This document shows, one piece after another, positions 1 to 7,178 of a stretch of DNA of 10,996 nucleotides. A model generated the notes under the pieces. That model was given only the letters and a program-made list of their open reading frames with translations, was not told the DNA's origin and did not search any database. Both the position numbers and the translations under genes were made by a program. This DNA comes from Planctomycetota bacterium (GTDB lineage Bacteria > Planctomycetota > UBA11346), in the NCBI GenBank assembly GCA_947470885.1, contig CANIXE010000044.1:1-10996 (forward strand), written 5' to 3'. Positions within the stretch are counted from its first letter, which is position 1; every line of letters begins with the position of its first letter.

Positions 1-16
1 CGCTCCCGGCGCTCCC
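1..16. repeat. Partial GC-rich REP-like repeat copy at window edge
   Basis: The first 16 bases contain CCGGCGCTCCC (positions 6-16), the same 11-mer that occurs in the right arm of the inverted pair at 176-207. CGCTCCC occurs twice within these bases. The window probably starts inside another copy of the same intergenic repeat family. The copy is cut by the edge, so its full extent cannot be seen. Confidence 0.45.
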
Positions 17-98
17 AATAATCTTTCCGAACACTACCTCGCATGCTCGAATCGCAGGTCAGGGTTGGAATAGGGCCATTTGTGCGTGGAGCGGCAGC

Positions 99-207
99 CC
101 GGGAGCGCCGGCGGCCACGCCGGCATCGGTACGATCTCCAACGTGGAACCAACGTCAGTCGTCGTTCGATGCACCACCGATGCCGGCCTGGAGGCCGGCG
201 CTCCCGG
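99..207. repeat. Inverted pair of 32-bp REP-like elements
   Basis: The left arm (99-130) and right arm (176-207) are reverse complements at 29 of 32 positions. The shared ends are ACCGATGCCGGC and GCCGGCGCTCCCGG, and the three mismatches cluster in the middle. Each arm is itself a small palindrome, with GCCGGC on both sides of a short loop. The 45-bp spacer shows no recognisable feature. This arrangement resembles REP/BIME-type intergenic elements; membership of a genome-wide family is inferred. The element lies upstream of the DUF2157 gene, and its right arm contains an in-frame ATG at 180 that should not be taken as the gene start. Confidence 0.7.
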
Positions 208-252
208 ACCTTCCCAAACCCGTCCACGTTGACTCCCATGGGAGGCCCACCC

Positions 253-258
253 AAGGTG
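253..258 (+). promoter_or_regulatory. Ribosome binding site deciding the DUF2157 start
   Basis: AAGGTG sits five bases before the ATG at 264. It supports that start over the in-frame ATG at 180, which lies inside a repeat arm and would add 28 low-complexity, Pro-rich residues before the recognisable DUF2157 domain. A GGGAGG about 20 bases upstream is too far away to be used for 264. Confidence 0.5.
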
Positions 259-263
259 CGACC

Positions 264-2309
264 ATGGAAACCACCGTCCCTGATCCTCTGGCCCGACGTC
301 GGGTCCTCGATTGGATTGCCAGCGGGCGGTTGCGCCCGGAACACCTGGCCGCCGCCTTAAAGGTGGTGAACGGGCGACCCCGCCCAGAGGACTGGCGCAG
401 AAATCTGGACCGTCTGCTCCTGGGTCTGGGGGTGCTGCTGGCCCTGGCCGGACTGGTGATTTTCATCGCCGCCAACTGGGAGGGCCTGGGCCGGCCGGCA
501 CGATTCGCCCTGGCAGAAAGCGCCGTGGTGCTGGGCGTGGCCGTGGCGTGGTGGCAGGGCCTGGATACCCGTCTGGGAAAAACCGGGGTGATCTGGGCGG
601 CGGTGGCCGTCGGTCCCCTGCTGGCGCTGATCGGCCAGACCTACCAGACCGGGGCGGATCCCTGGCAGTTGTTCGCCGCCTGGCTGGCGCTGATCGTACC
701 GTGGATCGCCATTGCCCGCAGTGCGATCCTCGTGCTTATCGGCGTCCTCCTCGCCAACACTGCTGTGGGCCTGGCCTGGGAGGAACGACCGGTGCGGATG
801 CTGGGTGATGTGGGTTTGGCTTGGCTTCTCCTGGGGCTCAACAGCGTGATTTTGGTGGCCTGGGAATTCCTGGCTGAACGGCTGGACTGGCTGAACGCCC
901 GCTGGGCAATCCGGCTGCCTGCTTTGGCTGTGCTCGGTTCTACCACGGTGTTGGCCCAGGCGGCGATATTCGAGGGCGGTGGCAATCCGGCCCTGGAACT
1001 GCTCCCGTTGCCTATCGTCCTGGGCGCTGGCTTCTGGGCCTATCGGCGCAGGAAAACGGATCTGGTGCTGTTATCCGCCGGCTGTCTGGCCCTGGTGGTG
1101 GTGATCACCGGAGGCATGGGGCGGCGGTTGATCAACCATATGGATTTTGCCGGATTTCTGATCACCGGTTTCATGACCACAGTCATGACCGCCGTCGCCG
1201 GCATTTGGCTACGCTCGGTGAGTCGGGAACAGGCGCCGAAGCCGACCACGCTCGTGGAATCGCGACCGACCCGTTCGACGAACGCAGATACCTGGCAATC
1301 CCTGATGGCCGCCGGCTTGGTCACGGGGGAGATTCCCGGCGACGACTCCACCACGGACCCATGGCCCCTGCGGGTCCTTCAAGGCGCGGGGGGCTGGTTG
1401 GGGGCCTTGATGTTGATGATCGCCCTCACCATCCCCGTGGGTTTCGCCGGGAAAAAAGAAGGAGTCCTGGTGGGCCTGGGTCTGGTGCTGTGCGCCGCGA
1501 ACATCCTGACCCTGCGTCGGGCCACCGGGGTGATCGGCAGCCAGTTCGCCCTGGCCCTGAGCCTGGCGGGCCAGGGCACGGTGTTGCTGGGGATGCTGGA
1601 AATGAACCCCCATGATTCCAACACGATGGCCCTGGTGAGCGCCACCGTGGCCCTGGGCTTGTTCTTCGCCGCCCCAGCTCCGGTCCACCGCTGGTGGTGC
1701 GCCGCCATCGCCAGCGGAGCGTTGCTCACGCTCCTCATCCTATCTGAACGATTTCCCATCGCGGCGGGGCCGGTGGCCCTGGGCATGACGGTGTTGTTGC
1801 TCACCACTCCGGCCCAGGTGCCCTGGCGGGCCATCGCCCGGCCCCTGGGGCGCGGACTTCTGGCGGGTTGGGCGGTTTGCTTCCTGATCTCCCGGATGGA
1901 ATACCGCTGGGACCATGGGGTGGGACCCTTCCTGATCACCCTCGGTTCCTGGTTGGAGGTCACCGCCATTCTGGGAATCACCGCCCTGGTGCTACGCTCG
2001 GCGGAGGTTCCCTGGCGTCGTGGCATCTGGCTGCTGGTGGCGGCGATGGTCCCCGCCGCCCTGGGTCTGGTGGTCCCCGGGGCCGCCATCGCCCTGGGGA
2101 TTATCCTCATCGCCTTGGCAGAACTTGATGGGCCGTTCCTGGGCCTGGGGATCCTGAGCCTGTTGGGCCTGATCTGGGGCCATTACCAGATGGACCACGC
2201 CACGCCCCTGGTGGTGAAAGCAGCGGGGCTGGCGGGCATGGGCTTTGCCGCCCTGGGATTGTGGTTCATCCTCCGCCGGGCCTGGCCCCGGGAGGTCTCC
2301 CATGCGTAA
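264..2309 (+). CDS. DUF2157-DUF4401 fused multi-spanning membrane protein
   Basis: This gene encodes a 681-residue integral membrane protein of unknown biochemical function. A soluble N-terminal segment (about residues 1-50, with VLDWIASGRLRPEHL) leads into hydrophobic helices with the DUF2157 hallmarks FIAANW and IGQTYQTGADPWQLFAAW. A polar linker follows at about residues 315-342. A second segment then opens with WQSLMAAGLVTGE and DPWPLRVLQGAGGWLGAL and continues with LTLRR and LALSLAGQG, which fits DUF4401. More than a dozen hydrophobic segments run to the C-terminus, which ends in a cytoplasmic-looking RRAWPREVSHA. DUF2157, DUF4401 and GDYXXLXY proteins are often encoded side by side; here the first two appear as one polypeptide. 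The stop overlaps the next gene by 8 bp, so the two are probably cotranslated. The ATG at 264 is chosen over 180 because it has a ribosome binding site and avoids repeat-encoded sequence. Family assignment is from motif recall. The function is unknown. Confidence 0.85.
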   Translation: METTVPDPLARRRVLDWIASGRLRPEHLAAALKVVNGRPRPEDWRRNLDRLLLGLGVLLALAGLVIFIAANWEGLGRPARFALAESAVVLGVAVAWWQGLDTRLGKTGVIWAAVAVGPLLALIGQTYQTGADPWQLFAAWLALIVPWIAIARSAILVLIGVLLANTAVGLAWEERPVRMLGDVGLAWLLLGLNSVILVAWEFLAERLDWLNARWAIRLPALAVLGSTTVLAQAAIFEGGGNPALELLPLPIVLGAGFWAYRRRKTDLVLLSAGCLALVVVITGGMGRRLINHMDFAGFLITGFMTTVMTAVAGIWLRSVSREQAPKPTTLVESRPTRSTNADTWQSLMAAGLVTGEIPGDDSTTDPWPLRVLQGAGGWLGALMLMIALTIPVGFAGKKEGVLVGLGLVLCAANILTLRRATGVIGSQFALALSLAGQGTVLLGMLEMNPHDSNTMALVSATVALGLFFAAPAPVHRWWCAAIASGALLTLLILSERFPIAAGPVALGMTVLLLTTPAQVPWRAIARPLGRGLLAGWAVCFLISRMEYRWDHGVGPFLITLGSWLEVTAILGITALVLRSAEVPWRRGIWLLVAAMVPAALGLVVPGAAIALGIILIALAELDGPFLGLGILSLLGLIWGHYQMDHATPLVVKAAGLAGMGFAALGLWFILRRAWPREVSHA

Positions 2310-2775
2310 GGTTCTCCTTCTGGCCGGTGGCCTGCTCGTCCTGATCGCCGCTAATGCCGCGATTGTTCAACGGGAACGGCAACTCGCCTCGGGCACGCCG
2401 GTGATCCTCGCCCTGGCACCCCGGGATCCCCGCAGCCTGATGCAAGGGGATTACATGGCCCTGGCCTATGCCCTGGAGCGCGAACTGGGGAATCAGGAAC
2501 AGGACGGCCGACTGGTGCTGGCCCCGGATGCCCAGGGCGTGGCTCGCCTGGTGCGAATCGACAACGGCACTCCGTTGGCCCCGGGCCAGGTCCTGGTGGA
2601 TTACCGGCTGCGCCAGGGTCGGGTGCGGATCGGCACCGACGCCTGGTTTTTCCCCGAGGGCAAGGGCGCCCTCTACGTCGCCGCCCGCTACGGGGAATTC
2701 CGGGCGGACGGCCGGGGCGCGGTGCTGCTGGTGCGGTTGCTAGACGAACAGCTCAAGCCCCTCGGCAGTCCCTGA
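2302..2775 (+). CDS. GDYXXLXY domain membrane-anchored protein
   Basis: This is a 157-residue protein with one N-terminal transmembrane helix or uncleaved signal anchor (about residues 4-22, VLLLAGGLLVLIAANAA). An extracytoplasmic domain follows. It carries the family signature GDYMALAY at residues 49-56, preceded by LAPRDPRSLMQ, and the typical C-terminal pattern YVAARYGEFR...LLVRLLDEQLKPL. The ATG at 2302 overlaps the end of the DUF2157-DUF4401 gene by 8 bp and is preceded by GGAGGT at 2291-2296 with five bases of spacing. An earlier in-frame start at 2245 would only add shadow sequence inside the upstream gene. The length matches the family. Genomic pairing with DUF2157/DUF4401 is typical and suggests a membrane complex, but the function is not known. 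Confidence 0.88.
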   Translation: MRKVLLLAGGLLVLIAANAAIVQRERQLASGTPVILALAPRDPRSLMQGDYMALAYALERELGNQEQDGRLVLAPDAQGVARLVRIDNGTPLAPGQVLVDYRLRQGRVRIGTDAWFFPEGKGALYVAARYGEFRADGRGAVLLVRLLDEQLKPLGSP

Positions 2776-2784
2776 ACCCACCCC

Positions 2785-2790
2785 AGGAGG
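2785..2790 (+). promoter_or_regulatory. Perfect Shine-Dalgarno without a standard start nearby
   Basis: AGGAGG lies just after the stop of the GDYXXLXY gene. The nearest standard start of the kinase frame is the GTG at 2833, 42 bases away. Nine bases after the AGGAGG there is an in-frame ATT at 2800, which is open through to the kinase. Either the kinase starts at a rare ATT codon or this AGGAGG is not used. The GTG at 2833 itself has only a weak GGGGA about 13 bases upstream. Confidence 0.4.
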
Positions 2791-2832
2791 GCTTCATCCA
2801 TTCTTCACGGCTGCGGGGATGTTCGCCCCTCC

Positions 2833-5160
2833 GTGAGCCACGATCCCCGCACCTCGACCCTGGTCCCCACCAATGCCCCCGTCCATCCCGGGGCCGGGGC
2901 GACCATCACCATTGAAACGCCGTCCCGGGGTACCACCTCCCGCCATCGCAACTCCACGGTGGTGATCGGCCGCACCCATGGCCAGGAGGCGACCACCACG
3001 CCCTTGCGTTTCGCCATGGTGGAAGAACTGGGCCACGGCGGAATGGGTGTGGTGATGCGGGCCCGGGATCCCGACCTGCACCGGGAGGTCGCGGTGAAGC
3101 TGCTGCGCCACCACAGCGATCCGGTGCGCCAGGCACGGTTCCTCGCCGAAGCCCAGATCACCGGCCAGCTGGAACACCCCAACATCGTCCCGATTCACGA
3201 ATTCGGCCGGGATGCGGATGGCCGGCCGTGGTTCGCCATGAAATTGGTGGGGGGCCGGGATCTGGCGGAAATCCTCGCCCTGCGCAAGGAGGATCAGGGT
3301 CTGGCCAAGGACTGGCCCCTGGGCCGGCTGGTGGAGGTTTTGATCCAGGTTTGCAACGCCGTGGCCTTCGCCCACAGCCGGGGGGTGATCCACCGGGACC
3401 TCAAGCCGGCCAACGTGATGATCGGCGGTTTCGGCGAAGTGCTGGTGATGGACTGGGGCCTGGGCAAAGTCCTGGATGGTTCGGTGACGGAAGTCGCCAT
3501 GGCCCCTGAATCGGGCCAACAATCGCCCCTGGTAACCTTGGACGGGGCGGTGATCGGCACGCCCTGCTACATGGCTCCGGAACAGGCCCGGGGGGAACTG
3601 GATCGCCTGGGCATCCGCTCCGACGTCTACGCCCTGGGGGCGATCCTCAGCGAGATGCTCACCGGCCGGCCACCGGTCCAGGGGGCGACGGCGGAAGAAG
3701 TCGTGGTCCGAGCGGGCCGGGGCCAGATCGATCCGCCCCTGGCGGACTGGACCGGTCGGCCGACGCCCAAGGAACTCGTGGCGGTGACCAGGCGGGCCAT
3801 GGCCTTGGAGCCCGACCAGCGCTACCCCAGCGCCGAGGCCCTGGCCCTGGATCTCCGCCGGTGGCGGGAGGATCGGGGCGTCTCGGCCATGGACATGTCG
3901 GTCCTCGATGTCCTGGGCAAGTTCATCAGCCGACACCGGGTCACCGCCGCCGCCAGCGGTGTGCTGTCGGTGTTCATCGTCACCGGAATGATCGTCGGCT
4001 ACCTGATCAAGGAAGACCAACGGCGGCAGGCCGTCGCCGCCCTGGCCCAGGCGGAAGCCCAACGGACCCGGGCGGAAGAAGCCCTGCGCACCGCCGACGA
4101 ACAACGCCGGCTGACGGAGAACGGGCGGCGCCGGGAACAGGCCCTGGTGGTCCGTTCCGAGCGCCAGGGTCACCGTTTGGAACGCAGCCTGTACCTCGCG
4201 GCCTTGGGCCAGGCGGACGCTGCCCTCGCCCGGGGGCGCAATGGCGAATGCCTGCGCCTGATGGACCAAGTGGCCCGGGAGGAACGGGACTGGTGCTGGC
4301 AGCACCTGCGGGCCACCGCCGCCGGCAGCGGCAGCATCTCCCTGCACGTGGCGGACGGTCAGTTCATAGGCCCCGCCGGTGACGGCTTCGTGGGCCTTGA
4401 ACGCAGCGGTCGCCTCCACTGGTGGAGCCCCCAGGGCAACGAGCGCCTGGTTCAGCCCCTGGGAAGGGGCGTGGTGTGCGCCCAGACCGATGCCGATGGC
4501 CAGATCCTGGCCCTCAGCCTCGCCGGGGGCGGTCTACGTCTGATCGATGCAACTACGGGCCGCAGCCTGGCCCAGCAGATCGGCAGCGAGAGCGCCAAGG
4601 CCCTGGCGGTGGCCGGTGAGGGCCGGCTGGTCCTCACCGCTCTGGCGGGAAGCATTCGCTGGTCCGTCCTGGGCGGCAGTCCGGGCACTGCGGGCGAAAA
4701 ACCCGTGGCGGGCTGCACCGCCCTGGCGGTGGCCCACGATACCAATTGGTGGGCCGCCGCTGGCCCGGCGGGAGGCGTGCTGGTGCAACTAGCGGACGGA
4801 GCGGATCGCCGCCTGGAAACCCCGTCTCCAGCCACCGGCCTTTGTGCCAGCCGGGATGGCCGGACCCTGGCCGCCATCTGCTCGAGGATGATCCGGACCT
4901 GGGCAATGCCCGCCGGTACGTTGCTGAGCGATCTGCCCACGGGGGACCGGACCACCGCCGTCGCCCTCCACCGCAGTGGCGGCCTGCTGGCCAGTGGTGA
5001 TGCCATGGGCCAGGTCCAGATCTGGGATCTGGAGACCGGCCTCATCGGTCTGCGCCTCCCTGGATCGGCGACCGCGGTGATTGGACTGGCGTGGTCCGCC
5101 AACGGCCATGACCTGGCAGTGCTGCGGAGCGATGGGGAATTGACCTTCCAGGGGAACTGA
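2833..5160 (+). CDS. Transmembrane Ser/Thr protein kinase with WD40-like C-terminal domain
   Basis: This is a 775-residue Hanks-type kinase expected to sit in the inner membrane with its kinase domain in the cytoplasm. A Ser/Thr/Pro-rich leader of about 60 residues precedes the kinase domain (about 64-345). The domain has a glycine loop GHGGMG, the ATP-anchoring lysine in VAVK (K89), an intact HRDLKPAN with catalytic D189, DWG in place of DFG (D207) and MAPE at 247-250. A hydrophobic helix at about 370-392 is followed by an Arg/Glu/Ala-rich coiled coil (about 394-450). A helical segment of the form YLAALGQADAALARGRNGE comes next. The last 275 residues contain degenerate repeats such as GQVQIWDLETG, consistent with a WD40-type propeller. 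This architecture is common in Planctomycetota kinases. All catalytic residues seem present, so it is probably active. The gene follows the GDYXXLXY gene by 57 bp and converges on the next gene. The GTG start is uncertain; an in-frame ATT at 2800 behind a perfect AGGAGG is an alternative. Confidence 0.9.
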   Translation: MSHDPRTSTLVPTNAPVHPGAGATITIETPSRGTTSRHRNSTVVIGRTHGQEATTTPLRFAMVEELGHGGMGVVMRARDPDLHREVAVKLLRHHSDPVRQARFLAEAQITGQLEHPNIVPIHEFGRDADGRPWFAMKLVGGRDLAEILALRKEDQGLAKDWPLGRLVEVLIQVCNAVAFAHSRGVIHRDLKPANVMIGGFGEVLVMDWGLGKVLDGSVTEVAMAPESGQQSPLVTLDGAVIGTPCYMAPEQARGELDRLGIRSDVYALGAILSEMLTGRPPVQGATAEEVVVRAGRGQIDPPLADWTGRPTPKELVAVTRRAMALEPDQRYPSAEALALDLRRWREDRGVSAMDMSVLDVLGKFISRHRVTAAASGVLSVFIVTGMIVGYLIKEDQRRQAVAALAQAEAQRTRAEEALRTADEQRRLTENGRRREQALVVRSERQGHRLERSLYLAALGQADAALARGRNGECLRLMDQVAREERDWCWQHLRATAAGSGSISLHVADGQFIGPAGDGFVGLERSGRLHWWSPQGNERLVQPLGRGVVCAQTDADGQILALSLAGGGLRLIDATTGRSLAQQIGSESAKALAVAGEGRLVLTALAGSIRWSVLGGSPGTAGEKPVAGCTALAVAHDTNWWAAAGPAGGVLVQLADGADRRLETPSPATGLCASRDGRTLAAICSRMIRTWAMPAGTLLSDLPTGDRTTAVALHRSGGLLASGDAMGQVQIWDLETGLIGLRLPGSATAVIGLAWSANGHDLAVLRSDGELTFQGN

Positions 5161-5183
5161 GCCGCCGATCTATTCCCTGGTTT

Positions 5184-7016
5184 CTATTCTGCGACGAAGC
5201 GGAAACCCAGGAAAGACAGGTGGGCCACCGACATGAAGTGGAAGCGGCTGGCCGGACGAGTATCCGACGGGCCGGAGCTCCAGCCACCGCCCCGGGCCAC
5301 CCGCTGGGCACCCTGGGTAACCCGACGGTCGACCTGGGCCTCCCGGGGGTACGGGGCCATCGCATCCGCGGTCCATTCCATCACGTTGCCCCGGCAGTCG
5401 AACAGGCCCCAGGCATTGGCCCCCAGTCGGCGCACCGGGTGGGTGACCTTGCTGCTGGTCTCCACATCCCAACACACGGGCTGTCCGGCGGGTGCGGGTA
5501 GCGGCAGGACCATGATGCCCGCCCGGCAGGCGTATTCCCATTCAGCTTCGCTGGGCAGACGGAAGTGCAGACCGGGAATCCGCTGACCCAGGCGTACACA
5601 AAACTGATTGGCATCCTGCCAGGTCACGTTTTCCACCGGCAGATTTTCCCCACGGAATTGGCTGGGATTGCGCCCCATTACCTCCTGGAATAGCGCCTGG
5701 GTGACTTCGCTGTCAGCACACCACAGGTCCCGACTGAGCGTGAATTGGAAGCGGTCCTCGCCCTCTTTGCGCCCTGGCTCATCCTGGGGGGAGCCGATCC
5801 AGGCGTCCCCGGCGGGCAGTTGGCGCAGGCGTTGGACGACGGTGCCGACAGTCACCTCGGCCCAGGGACCCTGGGCGTCCCGACCGCTGGCGGAGGCCCA
5901 GGCCGGACCGGCGGATTTTGCAGGGACGGCAATTGGTTCCGCTGGAACCGGAACGACCGGAGCCGGACGATTCCCAAGCCAGAGCAACAGCCCCGCCAAT
6001 ACCGCCAATCCTCCACCGCCAGCGCCCAGCAGAATCGGGGAGAACATACCCGGGGATTTTGCCGGGCGGGCGGGCTGAACGGACGGAACTGTCGAGGTGA
6101 CCCGCTGATCCGGCGAAGGGCTTCGGCGCAAATGGTCCACCGTGGCGGTTCCCGGCGCTTGTTGCAGTCGGTGTCGGGTCGCGGTGGCGACTTTGGCGTG
6201 GACAGGGGAAAATCCGTGGCTCACCCGTTCCAGATCTTCCATGGCCTCGGCGGGTGAGGCATAGCGGTTCTCTGGCGCCCGGGCCAACAGCCGGCGCAAC
6301 ACCGCCTGCAGTCCCGGGGCCAAGTTGCCCTGGGGCCAGACCGGCAGTTCCGCCCTGGCCCAGGCATCCAGGTCGCCCTGGTGGGCGATCACCCAGGGCC
6401 AAGCGCCCATCACCAACCGATACAAAATAGCTCCAACCCCGTGGAGATCCGTGCGGATGTCCACGGGCAGACCAAGGATCTGTTCTGGGGCAAGAATGGC
6501 ATCCTCCGGTCCGGGCGGGTCTCCGGCTGCGCCGGAGGCGAGACCCAGATCGAGGATCCGCAGGACGCCGTCCTGGAAATAAATGCTGGCGGGCCGCAAG
6601 CCCAAGTGGACCAGGCCGGCGGCATGGAGGGCGGACAATCCCCGGCACAGCTCCAGGGCATGGCCGATGGCCACTGCGGGATCCAACCCGGGATGGCCCG
6701 GAGAACAGACCTCAACCAGGGTGGCCTCCCCTGGCCAGGACACCACCAGACGGGCGGGTTCGGAGGCCAACACCTCGATGGTTTCCTGGAGGTTGGGGTG
6801 ATCCAGTTCCAGGAGCGCGGCTTCCATGGCCGCCAGACGACTCCGGATCGCCGATCCGGCCGGGTGCCCATCAACGATGGCGCAAACCAACACGTCCCGC
6901 CCCGCCAGAAATCCCCGATAACGGTTGACTGCGCCCCAGCCGCCGACGGACTGGAGTCCTGAAAATCCCGGAATCGCGAAGCGATCCGCCACTGGTTCAC
7001 GCAAGCCATGCCGCAT
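5184..7016 (-). CDS. Pseudokinase-transmembrane-SUMF1 (FGE-like) fusion protein
   Basis: This is a 610-residue protein with three parts. Residues about 14-265 have a protein-kinase fold outline: a glycine-loop remnant SVGGWGAV, LDHPNL, HAAGLVHLGLRPASIYF, LDLGLA, LAPEQILG, RTDLHGVGAILYRLVMG and RYASPAEAMEDL. However, the HRD motif reads HLG (the catalytic Asp is Gly139) and the VAIK lysine is absent (VLVCAIVDG), so catalysis is unlikely. A Pro/Ser linker leads to a transmembrane helix at about 326-347. A second Pro-rich linker precedes a SUMF1/FGE-like domain (about 400-610) with EVTQALFQEVMGRNPS, PVENVTWQDANQFC, FRLPSEAEWEYACRAG, GLFDCRGNVMEW and RVARGGGW. In catalytic FGEs the RGGSW motif is followed by two copper-binding cysteines; here those positions are Ser581 and Thr586. 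The protein is therefore probably a membrane scaffold or receptor, not an enzyme. The ATG at 7016 is preceded by a GC hairpin and has no clear ribosome binding site. The gene converges on the kinase gene with a 23-bp gap. Confidence 0.87.
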   Translation of the reverse strand: MRHGLREPVADRFAIPGFSGLQSVGGWGAVNRYRGFLAGRDVLVCAIVDGHPAGSAIRSRLAAMEAALLELDHPNLQETIEVLASEPARLVVSWPGEATLVEVCSPGHPGLDPAVAIGHALELCRGLSALHAAGLVHLGLRPASIYFQDGVLRILDLGLASGAAGDPPGPEDAILAPEQILGLPVDIRTDLHGVGAILYRLVMGAWPWVIAHQGDLDAWARAELPVWPQGNLAPGLQAVLRRLLARAPENRYASPAEAMEDLERVSHGFSPVHAKVATATRHRLQQAPGTATVDHLRRSPSPDQRVTSTVPSVQPARPAKSPGMFSPILLGAGGGGLAVLAGLLLWLGNRPAPVVPVPAEPIAVPAKSAGPAWASASGRDAQGPWAEVTVGTVVQRLRQLPAGDAWIGSPQDEPGRKEGEDRFQFTLSRDLWCADSEVTQALFQEVMGRNPSQFRGENLPVENVTWQDANQFCVRLGQRIPGLHFRLPSEAEWEYACRAGIMVLPLPAPAGQPVCWDVETSSKVTHPVRRLGANAWGLFDCRGNVMEWTADAMAPYPREAQVDRRVTQGAQRVARGGGWSSGPSDTRPASRFHFMSVAHLSFLGFRFVAE

Positions 7017-7033
7017 GGGGGGATGGTCCCCCC
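7017..7033 (-). promoter_or_regulatory. GC hairpin abutting the pseudokinase start codon
   Basis: GGGGGGA (7017-7023) and TCCCCCC (7027-7033) form a perfect 7-bp stem with a 3-nt loop directly before the ATG of the minus-strand gene. In the mRNA this would occupy the place of a ribosome binding site and no AGGAGG-like sequence is seen. Translation control is possible but unproven. Confidence 0.35.
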
Positions 7034-7071
7034 CGCTTATGAGGATCTTGCAAAGACTTGGTGAATTTTCC

Positions 7072-7101
7072 GCCGACCCAACCCCGCGGGGGGAGGTCGG
7101 C
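7072..7101. promoter_or_regulatory. 30-bp nested dyad in divergent promoter region
   Basis: GCCGACC (7072-7078) and GGTCGGC (7095-7101) are perfect inverted arms. They flank, with three bases on each side, the 10-bp palindrome CCCCGCGGGG (7082-7091). The dyad lies between two divergent genes, 55 bp from the pseudokinase start and 77 bp from the start of the phosphate-binding protein gene. No T-run follows on either side, so a terminator is unlikely. It could be a binding site for a dimeric regulator acting on both genes, or a 5'-UTR hairpin. No convincing -35/-10 pair or Pho box was seen nearby. Confidence 0.45.
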
Positions 7102-7178
7102 TGATTTCATCTGCCCTGCACCCGCCGTTCGCGGAATCTTCACATACCTGGAAGAATCACCGGCATCCGGAGACTCCC

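Noticed and set aside
43..360. 105-codon open frame in the upstream region
   Set aside because: It runs through the REP-like inverted repeats and into the DUF2157 gene in another frame, and its product is Arg/Pro-rich.
1379..2110. 243-codon antisense open frame over the DUF2157 gene
   Set aside because: Its composition is arginine- and proline-rich shadow sequence, and the sense strand encodes coherent membrane helices.
2794..4419. 541-codon antisense open frame over the kinase gene
   Set aside because: It is rich in His, Gln, Gly and Pro without any domain pattern and lies opposite a gene with clear kinase motifs. It is explained by GC-biased third positions.
5161..5183. Shared terminator between the convergent kinase and pseudokinase genes
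   Set aside because: The 23-bp gap has no inverted repeat or T-run.
5779..6648. 289-codon minus-strand open frame inside the pseudokinase gene
   Set aside because: It is an alternative frame of the same strand, rich in Arg/Gly/Pro, with no motif. The overlapping frame shows kinase-fold and SUMF1 patterns.
7102..7178. Pho box or sigma-70 promoter before the phosphate-binding gene
   Set aside because: No pair of CTGTCAT-like repeats and no acceptable -35/-10 pair was found. A TTCACC/TCATAA pair toward the minus-strand gene matches too poorly.
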